64,000 bases of DNA from assembly GCA_006503535.1 (NCBI GenBank), contig QYRS01000002.1, positions 2,108,001-2,172,000 of the forward strand. The letters run 5' to 3'. Below the pieces are notes generated by a model that saw only the letters and a list, made by a program, of their open reading frames with translations, was not told the origin of the DNA and ran no database searches. The position numbers and the translations under genes were made by a program. This document shows positions 22,848 to 34,329 of the stretch, in pieces (the stretch's first letter is position 1; every line of letters starts with the position of its first letter). The DNA comes from Arthrinium phaeospermum. Lineage: Eukaryota > Ascomycota > Sordariomycetes > Amphisphaeriales > Apiosporaceae.

Positions 22848-23780
22848 GATTTCGAAATCAGTTGATTAGCAGCAAACAGCAGCGTGAGTTGGATGGGAGA
22901 TTTGACCTCGGGTGGGATATGCGACAATATTTATATACCACAACATCGGACCGACACCGACGGGACTCCATTACCAACACGCAAGATCGCGGGCGATTGC
23001 CGACGCTTCCCAGGCCGATGATGGCTCTGCATAGCGACGGTGATGGGGTTGGATGGGGCCGCAGGACGTACGCCAAGGGGCTTGCATCCGGACGCTAATC
23101 CGTGCTGACTCGAGATCGTTACGTTGAGAATATAGACTGTGGTTTGTGGCACTCATTCGCGGTCCACGATACATAAATTGGTTGAATCTGACTATTATAT
23201 ACGTGTTGGAACAGCCCAGATCGGGAACACATAAGGTTAAGAAGAGTGACAGTTGGCCGTTGTGCGCAGCATGTCAGGCACAAGACAGACATTACTCAAA
23301 TCCGTCTACTGTAGCATGGCAGGCGTCGGGGGATCCACAGTGCCAAGATGCAATACTCTAATTAAAGGCTTGGTATGGCCGGCTTGGTATCTCCCACCTA
23401 GGAAAGGGTTGCGCCAATCAGGAGACAGTTGTAATCCGGGGTTGAAGTAACGGTGTAGCGTCAGGGGCCCTTTCATGATGGACAGCACAAGCTGACAATG
23501 TTCGCATCCTGCCCGCTGTTTTGCACCAGTCGAAAGCTAGTGTGCGTATGTGCCTGCGCCCAACAGTGGAGGATTAGCTCACCGTAGGTGGCGTAGCTGC
23601 TGCGCCCCACTGTACCCGACTTCACCACTTCACATGTTCAGCTGCTCTTCCAGGCTGCCACCTCTGTAAACCGCAAACTCAGGACAAACAACTTGCTTTC
23701 GGCTGCCTCAATTGATTTCTACCTCTTAGCGGATTGAACCGTTTTCTAGGCGCCTATTACCATCTTTCTGACCCGACATC
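22848..23780. other. Intergenic, 0.93 kb, divergent promoters
   Basis: Lies between the lactonase-like and CVNH start codons. No coding exon or RNA gene recognised. Confidence 0.6.
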
Positions 23781-25100
23781 ATGGTTATTAAACCGCTTTA
23801 TGAGCCCGACATGGCTCCCCCGTACCCATCTGACTCGTCACCACAAGGCCGCCAGGACCCCGAGCCCTACGTCTCGCCCCTACCCCGGATTCCCACGAAC
23901 CCCCCAGGCGGCTCCCCTCCGGCTCGTCCCATGTCTTCCGACTCGCCATCTGAGGGCCGGCCTGCTGGCTATCCCTACTCGCCGGACCAGCTGTCCTACC
24001 CCTCCTATGTGCGAGGCCACTCCTATCAACAGCCGGCCCCGGTCCCCGTCCCGTCCCCTTACCTCTATACGGGCCAGCCAAGCCCTAGCTATGCCACGCC
24101 GCAGCCGTATTCCCAGCAGTACCCCCAGCAGCCAACGTACGCCGAGGCCCCGGCGACCCAACCATCTTATCCCCCGCAGCCTCCGTACTCGCCTCAGTCC
24201 CCGCAGCCTCCATACCCCTCTTTACAGCCGTCGGCTTTCGAGGCGCCAGCTCAGCCGCAGTATGCGAACCCCCCGGTGCCCCAGCCATCCTATTCCCCAC
24301 AACCACCTGGGTCTCCGCAGCCTCCTTACCCCTCCTCACAACCGGCCGCTTTTGAGGCACCTGCTCAGCCGCAGTATGCAAGCCCCCCGGCGCCACCACC
24401 GTACAGCAGCAGCGCCTTTGGGGATGATTACCCCGGGGATGTGAAGAAAGAGTACCCTTCGGTGGACCCGGTGACGGGAGCCGCCATGCCTCCGGGCACC
24501 GATGAGGAGCGCGGCCTGATGGGAGCAGTGCTGGGCGGTGCAGCCGGCGCCTACGCCGGCCACAAGGCGAACCACGGTGTGCTCGGCGCTCTGGGCGGCG
24601 CCTATGCCGGCCACAAGCTCGAAGACGCCTGGAAGGACCACCGGAACAGCCGGCCCAGCTCCAGCAGCAGCCAGCAGCACCAGCCAATCATGGCACCGCC
24701 TCAGCCCCAGTACGCCGAGGCACCCGCACCACTCGCGCCCGCCCCCGTGCCCTCGCCCCAGCCCGAACCGCCCCGGTTCGGCAACTTCTCCCACAGTTCG
24801 GCGAGGATCAGCCTCGACCGCGATTACGACCTGATCGCCGAGTGCCGCACGCTCAGCGGCCAGCAGAAGCTGACGTCCATCTCTCTCAACCAGTTGCTGA
24901 GGAATTCGGACGGGCATTTCCAGTGGGTCGGCGGTGCCGATACGGGCAACTTTGGCGCAACCGCCCGCAACGTGCGGCTGGTTGACGACGGCCGATTCCT
25001 CGAGGCGGAGCTCCGCGCTATGGATGGTTCTTGGCGATGGGACAGGGTTCACCTGGATGAGAAGATCATGAACATTGATGGGGATTTGCAGGTGGTTTGA
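23781..25100 (+). CDS. CVNH (cyanovirin-N homology) protein with Pro/Tyr-rich N-terminus and glycine-zipper segment
   Basis: Single exon, 439 aa. Residues 1-215 are rich in Pro, Tyr, Gln and Ser and contain an internal duplication: two copies of a roughly 36-residue unit that includes PPYPS-QP-AFEAPAQPQYA (about 143-163 and 181-202). Residues 244-279 form a Gly/Ala zipper (LMGAVLGGAAGAYAGHK and VLGALGGAYAGHK). A second linker leads to a C-terminal CVNH lectin domain at about 333-437 (ARISLDRDYDLIAECRT, SISLNQLLRNSDGHFQW, DGRFLEAELRAMDGSW). CVNH domains bind high-mannose glycans in characterised members. The zipper resembles membrane- or self-associating glycine-zipper segments. There is no signal peptide, so a cytosolic or membrane-surface location is likely. 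Function is unknown. Confidence 0.9.
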   Translation: MVIKPLYEPDMAPPYPSDSSPQGRQDPEPYVSPLPRIPTNPPGGSPPARPMSSDSPSEGRPAGYPYSPDQLSYPSYVRGHSYQQPAPVPVPSPYLYTGQPSPSYATPQPYSQQYPQQPTYAEAPATQPSYPPQPPYSPQSPQPPYPSLQPSAFEAPAQPQYANPPVPQPSYSPQPPGSPQPPYPSSQPAAFEAPAQPQYASPPAPPPYSSSAFGDDYPGDVKKEYPSVDPVTGAAMPPGTDEERGLMGAVLGGAAGAYAGHKANHGVLGALGGAYAGHKLEDAWKDHRNSRPSSSSSQQHQPIMAPPQPQYAEAPAPLAPAPVPSPQPEPPRFGNFSHSSARISLDRDYDLIAECRTLSGQQKLTSISLNQLLRNSDGHFQWVGGADTGNFGATARNVRLVDDGRFLEAELRAMDGSWRWDRVHLDEKIMNIDGDLQVV

Positions 25101-25920
25101 GATGGGGTTCTTTTGGACTCTTCTGCCGGAGTCAAAATATAGAACAAAATTCATCGATATCCAAGTTAAGCCTCGATGAGTCTACTATATTCGCACCCAT
25201 TGTCCTCCATTGCGTTTTAAGCTGCTACCAAGCGAGGTATGAACCCGAAAAAAGCCCGGGCTAGTATCTGATAAGAATGAGGAGAAACCCAGTTCATCCC
25301 GGAACATAAACCCTTTCCCGCAACCTAGCCGGATGGTTACAGTCCCGTAGTAGGCTCTAGTTTCGACTGTAGCACTATCTGCTGGCCAAGACCTTCGAAA
25401 ACATTTTCGAGTAGCTGGAAATTCAATCAGAACACTAAGGGGGTATCTTTCGAGTTATGAGGCAATTAAAGGAGTTAGCGGTTTTATACCATTTTGAATT
25501 TAGTATAGAAATCCAAGTCCCACCTTTTTGACCAGCTATGCAAAAGCAATTTTCACCAGGCAACAGCCTAACTGCCAATTTGCCGCCGATAGATATGCGT
25601 TTCCACTGCCAGGGACATGACCAAGTGGTTATGCAACTCGAGTGTCAAACACAAATCCGACTCGGAACAAGTACAAAATACATTACAACCGCCTCGCTAT
25701 GTACCATTCAACCTCTTATTGTCCGCCGGTCACGGTGCGCGGTGACTGTGTGATTGGTATGAGCAGGATGTTGTGAAGTCTGCCTATTCTCAGGGGGAAA
25801 GCCCACAGGTCGTAAGGCAGTTGACCATTGAATAAAACCTGTAATACCCAGACTCTTCTGCCCCTCACGCCCACGCCCATTTTCCCAACTGTTTATCGGG
25901 CTTTTTGGACATTTATATCC
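25101..25920. other. Intergenic, 0.82 kb, convergent 3' region
   Basis: Lies between the 3' ends of the CVNH and nitronate monooxygenase genes. Nothing coding recognised. Confidence 0.6.
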
Positions 25921-27247
25921 CTACAGATTGCCTTTCAGCTTCGCGATGACAGCCAAAGCCTCGGCACGGACGTCTTGAACAACTTCGCCGGCAGGTTTCG
26001 ACGAGCGGACCAAGCCGACTCCCGCGCCCCTGAATCAGTATTGTTAGGCATTCGGCATTGGCATATTGGTGGAGTCCCAAGCGATGTGGTGGAAATCAAC
26101 TTACGCAAATGCAATCATCCGTGTCTCGTCGCCCTCGGTCACGGCCTTCTTGAAAGATTCGTGTACTTGCTCGATGGGTATGCCGTGCTCTATATCTTGA
26201 AGGCCCGAGTGCATAATAGTTCTGCCCGCATAGAGCTTCGACCACGTGGGATAGCCCATGATGGCATCATTCACTGGTGACCTGATCACGTTCAATCTTT
26301 TGCTTGACCAGGGGAGTAATGCGGATGGATCGAATGGGCAAACGTACCTTACTGTTGTCGCGCCACCATCACTAGTCTTAAGGATAGCGCTTCGAACAAA
26401 TGGGTTAGAATCGGCCTCGGGGCAGGCCATGAACTGTTCATCATCACAGTCTTGTAAGTAAAACGGCACAAATCTGGTCACACCGATTACGGGGAGGACA
26501 GAATGGACTTACCCGAGTGCCCATGGCGACCGCATCCGCCCCCAGCGCCAACGCCGCCGCCACCCCCCTCCCATCCACAATCCCCCCCGCCGCCACCACG
26601 CCCACCTCCCTGTCCCGGAACTCGTTCTCACCACGCAGCGCATCCACAATCTCCGGCACCAGCGCCACGACGCTCGCCGCCGCCGCGAACTGGTGGCCCC
26701 CCGCGTCGCTCCCCTGCGCCACCACGACGTCGGCCCCGGCCCGGACGACCTGCCGCGCTGCCTCGACCGTGCCGACCTGCACGAAGACCTTCATACCCCA
26801 CCCCGCCCCCGCCTCGCGGAACAGCGCGATGAGCGCCCCGTACTCCGCCGGATCCGAGCCGAAGAGCCAGACGAAGGCGGGACGGTGCCGGCGCAGGATC
26901 GGCAGCGTGTTGGCGCGGTACGCCTCGGGCGTGGCGAGGAGCGTCAAGAAGCCGACGCCGACCTGGAGCGGGGGCGCATCATCACCCGCCGTCTCGCTCG
27001 CGCCGCTCTTGGTACTAGCGCCATCGTGGAGTAGTATCTGGCTGGCCATCGTGAGCTGCTCGTCCAGGGCAGCCAAGTGCGGCGACGCCGCGGTCGGGTC
27101 CATGCCCGCGGGGACCATGCCGAGCCCGCCGGCCTTGGTCACCGCGGCGGCGAGCGCCCCGTTGGCGACGGTGAACATCGGGGCGCTGATGATCAAGGGG
27201 CGCGCCGTGGCGGGGAACCACTTGTGAAGGGGGTTCTCGGTGGCCAT
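25921..27247 (-). CDS. Nitronate monooxygenase (2-nitropropane dioxygenase family)
   Basis: Exons 26513-27247, 26348-26433, 26105-26296 and 25921-26029 give 373 aa, the usual length. The TIM-barrel FMN enzyme starts with PLIISAPMFTVANGALAAAV and VTKAGGLGMVPAG. It carries the QGSDAGGHQF motif with the probable catalytic base H185, the phosphate-binding string VVAAGGIVDGRGVAAALALG, then GADAVAMGTR spliced to FMACPEADSNPFV. Later exons give NVIRSPVNDAIMGYP and end GAGVGLVRSSKPAGEVVQDV. These flavoenzymes oxidise alkyl nitronates such as propionate 3-nitronate to aldehydes and nitrite without metal. The start at 27247 is the first in-frame ATG. The gene precedes the Syp1-like gene in tandem with no evident functional link. 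Confidence 0.92.
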
Positions 27248-27819
27248 GATTGATTGACTCGGCAGACACGGTCGCGATATATCCCAATGTGCTAGCAAGT
27301 TGCCACGGCGGTGTCTGGATTACGAAAACTGGAAAAGTACAGGGTGAAGGCTGACGATTCGCCTTCGACCCCGCAACTGTTCACTGGCTGCAAATCATTT
27401 TACCTGGGCGGCTGACTGCAATCTGACTGCAGTCGGCAAATCGTAAATGCATACGTACAAAAAGCCACCTGTGGCCACCAATGGAATACTCGGCGGGTGG
27501 AGAAGCAGCTTTGCTTTGATTGCACAAGATGGTCAGACGTAGCGAGCGGATCGACGCAATGAGATTCTGAGACTCCCGGCATGGATGCAATTCCCTATAC
27601 TACGTACGCTGAGTTCTCCCTCGTCGATGGATGGACATAGAAAACAATTAGACAAAAGAACAAGAAAAAGACAAATATAGATCGTCATGCGATCTCTCTC
27701 CAGCATGCTCATGGGTATGTACAACTCCTCCTCTCCTTTTATGTTTTTTGCAAGAAGCCAACCCATGAAAATCGTAGTGACACACGTCACGATTGAAAAC
27801 CTCCAATGCAGGACCTGAC
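27248..27819. other. Intergenic, 572 bp
   Basis: Contains the nitronate monooxygenase promoter and the Syp1-like 3' end. No gene recognised. Confidence 0.6.
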
Positions 27820-30806
27820 TTATTGTCCCAGCGACTCATACTTGCCACTGACAAGCTTCCGCACTGCCGGGACGTCATGCCACTGCTCCTCCGAGGTCGA
27901 AGTCGACTCGCCCACATCCGCGAACGGATCGTCGTCCGTCAGCTCCACCTCCTTGCCCTTGCTCTCCTCCAGCCTGGACACGGTGATATCCGCGATATCT
28001 TGTGGCAAGCTTGCTTTGGAGATGAACTCCCATCGGGCTTCAACCGTACCCGCCTGAGGCTCGATACCGCCCTCGCCAACAATGCGGGCAATCACCTTTT
28101 GCCAGTCCTGGGACGCGCTCAGTGTGACATCACCGAGCCGCCAATACACCAAGTGCTTGTCCTTCAAGTGTGTACCCTGAGGCTTCGTTTGGGCACCAGA
28201 GGCTTTACCATCGTAAGTAGCATATATGACTACGTTGTGGAGCGTAACTGCGTCGTTGGACTTGAACTTGAATGCTGGGTTGAGCTTGTACTGGAGAAGC
28301 AATCCAAGTTTATCGCCTTGGGGCTTCCAGGCTTGGCTGACAATCAATGGCACGTGATCAAGGGGAGGGTTCGCCTCTTCCACGTGTAGGCGGTAAGAAA
28401 AGCCAACAGTAGGTTGGCTGGGCCGGAGATGGGAAAGATCAAGCGTGAAGTGATCCGGTTGGTCGGGCGCCGTGTTCGTAACAAAGATGCGATTCGGCCC
28501 AATCGATTCCAGGGCAGGGAAGTTGTTTATCCGAATAGTTTCATGGGCTGTTTTGGTCAGTCTCGCACACACTCAGGCTAGGTTTAACAGATATACTTAC
28601 AAGGTGCGTTCGCCGAGTCTTCCGGGTTGTACGAGAATGCGATCTCTCCGCTGATCTTGGCAGACTTGATGTTACCACGTTCAAATGTTGCCGATACAGT
28701 TTCCATGAATGAAGAGCACAGGCCAGGCTCGTGCAGATCGGGGTGCTTGAAATGAGCGTGGTTGCCCAAGGAGTTCGAGGACCGGATGGATTGCGTGTCC
28801 GATGTTCCGGTAACACTGGGTTCCGACACCATCGTAGAGGTCGTGGGGGGCTTCGAGAAGGCAGATGGGAGGCTTGGCGTAGGCGGGAATGGGTTGCTTG
28901 ACGAGGGTCCCTCAGAAACGGGCGCGGGCACGTAAATAGTGTTCCTCACATCCCTGCGGCCACGGATGGTACCTGTCTTGCGGGCCGGCGTTCCTAGGGC
29001 CGAGAGGGAATTCGTGAACTTGGAAAGAGCAGCCTGCCGCTCCTCTGGATCCTCCTCTGCCACAGGCTCTTTCTGAATATTCAGCTTGAAAGCTGGCTCA
29101 GTCTCATCACCGGCTGCCTCCCTTTCGGCTTCGGATATCGGGTCGTGTCGCGTCGGTGGTATGGTGAACCCTTCTGCATCCTTCTGGGCCTCCTGCTGGC
29201 CTGGCGGCGGGCCAGGAGGGGGCAAGACATCGCCCACATCCATGGCAGCGCCTGCGTTTGTGCCATTCATATGGGATGGTTCCAGCTGACCGGACGTTCT
29301 CTCATTTGCAGCATCGCCGCCCACGCCATTCGCGCCCTCGTGGCTGGTTTTCCCGTTCGTCTCCGGCGGCTTGGTGGACTCTTCAATCATATCGGGGCGC
29401 TCTATGAGGGAAGAGAGCCTATTATGGGACTCATTCAGATTGCTCGAAGATGCCCTTGGCGAGGGGCCGTGGGCGCTTTTCGAGGTCCTTGAGAACGGTC
29501 CCTTGGGAGGGGAGAGTTGTCCGAACCCGCCGTGGACACTCTGCCGCCGCCTACCCAGCATAGTACCAATGCGACTGCGGAGCTTGTTCTCGCTACCTTT
29601 ATCTTCCTTGGGGCCCGAATGAACACTTCTGGAATCTTCGGGTGTTTGAGGGACCGGCGGCATGGGCGGTGGTACAGGGGACGAAGAAGGGGCATCACCA
29701 GCACCAGTACCAGTACCAGCACCACCAACACTACCAGTAGCACCAATAGTGGACGCCTGTCGCGACGTAGTCATTCGCTTTTCCAACTTCGGCCGGCCGG
29801 CCGTGGTCTTTGTGACAAATGCTTGGATCTCGTTGGTTGTATTGAAGTCCAGTAGGCTATTGAGGACCGATTCGGCTTCGGATTGTTGCTGCTGTGCCTG
29901 CTCTCCCTCGTAAGTGCCGTATTGGGTCAGGACATCGCGCAGCTGGTTCAGACGCGTCTCGTCTAGGGCCTGCAGTGATTCGAAGATGAAAGGAGCTTGC
30001 GACTCCCACTGATTGGTCGCGGATTCGAGTCTGGATGCAGCCTGATCCATCTTGGCGGCGCTCGTCTTGCCGGCTTTCTTAGCAACCGACTCGGACTTCT
30101 TTTGCGCCTCGTCGAGCTCTTTTGCCATGTTCTGCAAATTGCCCTGAATTGTCGACATGTTTTGCATCTCCTTCTTCGCGTGGAAGTTTCGCAGGGGCAC
30201 CTCGACGTCCTTTTCGATTTTGGCCGCGAGTAGGTGATGTGACATGGCGATCGCTTCGGTCGAGAGTATGATTTTGTCCCATTGTATTTGAAATGTGCTA
30301 AATCAACATGTCAGCCGAAGACACTTTTGCGCCGCAAGTCATGGGCAGACGTACCCGAGTTCGGACTGCGCGTTGGGGACCCTGAATTGGGTGAGTTTTC
30401 TCATAGCTTGAACATATTGCTCCTCGACCTTGCGACGTTCCTGTAGGGGGTAATCGTTCAGCGTTTCGTCTCTTATGTAGCAGCAGATGGCGCCGGAAGC
30501 AGCGGCGGATGCGGCCGTACCTGTAACCAGTCGGCAATCTCGATGTTGACTTTGGATATGCGCTTTACTCGGTCGTTGAGGGCCTGGACGGCCTGGGTGG
30601 GCTGGAGGTTCTCCTGTGGTCATGGTGGTGACGGCCGGTCAGCAAATTTGTTTGCGGCAGTTTGCTGCTGCAGCACGACAGGATGGTTCTGGGCCGGATC
30701 GTTGTAATGACCCGGTCGCGACAAACTGACGGCTACGCAAAACTGGACGAAGCAATGCGCGACTTACCAGCATAGCCGGGTACTCTACTCTCATGGAATC
30801 ATCCAT
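27820..30806 (-). CDS. SYP1: Syp1/FCHo-like endocytic adaptor (F-BAR plus muniscin mu-homology domain)
   Basis: Exons 30768-30806, 30521-30613, 30355-30440, 28601-30297 and 27820-28547 give 880 aa, like yeast Syp1 (870 aa). The first four exons encode the F-BAR start: MRVEYPAMLENLQPTQAVQA, LNDRVKRISKVNIEIADWLQ, ERRKVEEQYVQAMRKL, FRVPNAQSELG, then the helical part through DVLTQYGTYEGEQAQQQQSE. A long Ser/Pro-rich linker contains a Gly/Thr run coded by a CCAGTA-type simple repeat near 29700. The C-terminal 280 residues form the muniscin mu-homology domain (KLNPAFKFKSNDAVTLHNV, AGTVEARWEFISKASLPQ). Muniscins bend membrane and recruit cargo at early clathrin-coated sites. In yeast Syp1 also acts at the bud neck. 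Microexon sizes of 39, 93 and 86 nt are all in phase. Confidence 0.93.
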
Positions 30807-31937
30807 TGCGACGATAGCTGGAGCTCAGCGGGACGCTCATGTAAACACCAGATGGGCTACGTAGCAGAGGGTGCAGAGGAAGGCATAGAGATGCGCAGCT
30901 GGGAAGATGCAGCGGGAAACGAAGTTGGAAAAGCGAGATGCGATGGCTGTTTCATGGATCAAAGAGGTGTCGGGTTGCCGTTGTCACATCCCAGCCTTGA
31001 ATTGACAACAAGTGTGACGCTGCTCTCCTCGGCGACGATGGAAATAGATGGAGCTGGCATCCCCCCGGGCCGCTGTGCCCACTTTTGCCTGGTTCCTCCA
31101 GGGTGCAGGGGCTAACCTATTATTGGATTGCAATTGAACATGCGATTGAATGGGCCAGAAATGGGCACCTGACGCGGCACTCAGCGAAATCTAATCTACT
31201 TTTTTAGTGGTGACGCCAATGCTGACAATTAATTTGAACCCTTTCCTTCTCGCTGTCTGTTCCTGTGTAACCCCAATTGATCCCCCATAGCAAATCTGAT
31301 CCAGTTGGTCAGAGACATCCGTTTGATTGAACGCCCTCACTTCCCTTCTCGAGCTGCTGTCTTGGTGGTGAAGGCACTTATGTACACCACTGGATCGAAA
31401 AAAGCTTAGGCGCCCCCCCAATCTGTAATGCGCTGCTCCAAATGAAGCAAGGATGGAGCCGAGGCTGACGTCGAAACTGCACCACCGCCTTTAGTGTGGG
31501 TTCTTTAGGGCGCCCAATTCATGCAGCAGACGAGCAAACATTGATCGATTTCATCGGCTGAAACCCGAACGAACTTGCGGTCACAACCTGAGGAACCCTC
31601 TCCGTCGTGACCTCGTGAGACATAACGGATGCAACAGGTGTGGAACGTATTTTTCTGGAGTCGAGTGACGCACAGCAAACAGGGTGCAGCTTGTGCATGC
31701 TTCCAATGTTTCTATTATTACAGTAGCAGCAGTGGAAGGTACATTACTTAATTCCTTCTGTCGTCTGATGTTAAAACGGGCGGGTACCTTGACTGAGCAT
31801 TGTTGTTGGCCAACTCTGCCAAACCCCAGAAACTTAGAATTATCAGTAGCGGATGGTGGAATTGACGCCCAATGGAAAGGAGATAAGGTATTTGACCCGT
31901 CACCCATCGACCAACCTGGGAAATTGAAATCTTGGCC
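30807..31937. other. Intergenic, 1.1 kb, divergent promoters
   Basis: Lies between the start codons of the Syp1-like and kinase genes. Short open frames only, and no RNA gene recognised. Confidence 0.55.
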
Positions 31938-33362
31938 ATGTCGTCGTCCGAGCACGACTGGCGCAGTGCCGTGTCTTCGTTGGATCGCTATGAGAACATT
32001 CAGAAGCTGTAAGCCTTGATCCTAAAAGACTAGCCAAGCATGGCATCATGCCGCAGGAGAGAGCTCACCCACCCCGCACCGTAGAAAAGCCGCGATTGAG
32101 GCATCAGACCCTGCAAATGCATCGGCTCAGAAGGAAGCCTTCTCGAAGGAAAACGAAGCCTATAAATCCTCGTCCTCGCTTGTAAGTAGATTGAGGGCGT
32201 GCCGCCAGAATCTTGACCGTTTGGACCCTTGGCTTTTTCGAGACCAGGTGTTACTAGAGTCACGTTTCAATAGACTAATTCCAAACAGGAGGAGTACAAT
32301 GCAGTCTGCTCTGCCCCTTCGGATCAGCAGCAGCCTCCAGCTTCACCTCCATTTCATCCAAACTTGGGCGACAAGCAAGATGACGATGCCCCATCGTCGC
32401 CGGGCATTACCATCGGATCGTACCATGATTGCCACCATGTGGCAGGCGGCGTGACGGCCGAGGTGTACAGGGCACAGGCCCGAGCGCTCAAGGTAATCAC
32501 CGAGACGAGAGACATCGCGCCGCACGACCCTTTCCGCGAGGCCAAGATCCTCGCGACGCTGAGCAGCGGCAGCAGCAAGACGTCTCACACCATCCCGCTG
32601 CTCGAGACTTTCCGAGACCAGGAGCAGCGGTTCGTGCTGGTCTTCCCCTACATGCCGCTGACGCTCGAGTCGCTGCTGGCCCGCCGCGAACCCGTGACCC
32701 GAGCGCAGACGCGGCGGATCTTTGGGGACCTATTTGGCACCCTCCAGGATCTGCACGCGCAGGGCATCATCCACCGCGACATCAAGCCCTCCGCCGTCCT
32801 GCTCGAGTCGCCCGAAGGGCCCGCGTACCTGTCCGACTTCGGCACCGCCTGGCACCCGGAGCTGTCCCTCGTCACGGAACCGGCCGACGGCAAGATCCTA
32901 GACATCGGCACGGGACCCTACCGGGCGCCCGAGGTGCTCTTCGGCGACAAGTCCTACGGGCCCCCGGTCGACATGTGGGGTGCGGGCGCCATGCTGGCCG
33001 AGTGCTGCCGCCACCCGCCGCGTTCCCTGTTCGAGTCCCGCGCCGCGCACGAGGACGGCAACCAGCTCGGCCTCATTCTCAGCATCTTCCAGACCATGGG
33101 CAGCCCGACGCGCGAGTCCTGGCCCGAGGCCGCGCACTTCAGGACGCCCCCGTTCGAGATGTACCGCGCCTTTGATGTCCGCGAGTGGTCAGAGATCCTG
33201 CCCGACGTCGAGCCTCCATGGCGCGATCTGGTCTCCGCGCTGGTCAAGTACGACAGTAGCAGAGCCAGTGCCTCGGACGTAAGTTTTACCCCGGTAACTG
33301 ACCCGGTTGATGACTAACCAGGATTACAGGCCTTGGGATTTCTCAGCTCAAAGTGCACTTGA
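31938..33362 (+). CDS. Csk1/CAK-like protein kinase
   Basis: Exons 31938-32008, 32085-32181, 32289-33278 and 33330-33362 give 396 aa. The kinase core has the lysine in RALKVI (K124), the catalytic loop HRDIKPSAVLL (D220), the DFG of YLSDFGTAWHP (D239) and the APE of GPYRAPEVLF. The glycine loop is poor (HHVAGGVTAEVY), as in the CDK-activating kinases Csk1/Cak1. The N-terminus MSSSEHDWRSAVSSLDRYENI, reached only through two upstream introns, resembles fungal Csk1-type proteins, as I recall them. Such kinases phosphorylate the T-loop of CDKs. The first acceptor (CCGTAG at 32084) was chosen because it keeps the frame. The last exon adds only ALGFLSSKCT. The Csk1 assignment is less certain than the kinase call. 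Confidence 0.8.
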
Positions 33363-34329
33363 TTAGGGCGAGGTCGTGCTGTTCTTTCTCCAATGCATCT
33401 ATTGGCCACCTACTCAACTGGGCTTAACTAATTTACACGTCACGCCCGATCTCTACTTGGGCTAACGGTTGTAACTTCACTCTATCCCTGGCTTATCTCA
33501 CGTGTAGGTGGGCCTGCAAAAACTTGCGCATTGTGGCCCAAGGGCCTGCGATATTGTTATGGCGTCGAGAACGACAAGCCCCACTAGTGCTAGACGGGCA
33601 GCGGTACAACTGCAGTAGAATCAGATAGAGTAATATCAAGACGTCGACGTTCATACGAGTATCTAGTCCCAGGATGGTCATTGGTGATGGGATGATTTGG
33701 CTGCAAGCTCCAATGGGATACTTCGTAACGGCCTACAGCTATGGTGTATTTCAGGCGCACAAAAGTGGTGAAGCTGTTTAGAAGAAGAGTTCCCCAGATT
33801 ATTGTTAAGCCCCTTTATTTGTTTGAAAAGGATGTGCTCGCGAGAAGTGGTATTGATCTGGAAACGTCAAGCTGTTTGATTGTAGCCAGTTGCCAAGGGT
33901 CGAATGCTCACTGTGCTGTTTTACTGTCAAGTTTCTTGATTGGGCCTCCGGTTTATCAATGGATCATTGAGTAGGTATGTTCATTAAGGTTTTGCTTTCA
34001 TAGGTTACTGTGCAATCCACCCGTATTTCATTTCTCATATCACATACCTACCTACGTCTGATATATCTCCGTTGCCATACGATTATTGAGCATCTCAGCT
34101 TATATAACTCTCAACAGAAGCATTACCCAATCCCTTCCCCGCTCCTTTTGTTCCCAACTCTCTCAATTGTCGCTACCAGTCTTTTTTGCGCAAGAAGGAA
34201 TCCCAAGCCAACTTGATCACAATCTATCCGGTTACGATTGACTCGGCATATCATCGCCAATTCACCACCAGTCCTAGATCTATTCTGACAATTACAACAC
34301 CCATCTTCAACACCAGACTAAGCACCGAA
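33363..34329. other. Intergenic, 0.97 kb
   Basis: AT-rich spacer between the kinase and the DEDDh-fold gene, which should include the promoter of the latter. No coding exon recognised. Confidence 0.55.

Noticed and set aside
26517..27227. Plus-strand 236-codon frame over the nitronate monooxygenase
   Set aside because: Antisense shadow; the minus strand carries the clear FMN-enzyme motifs.
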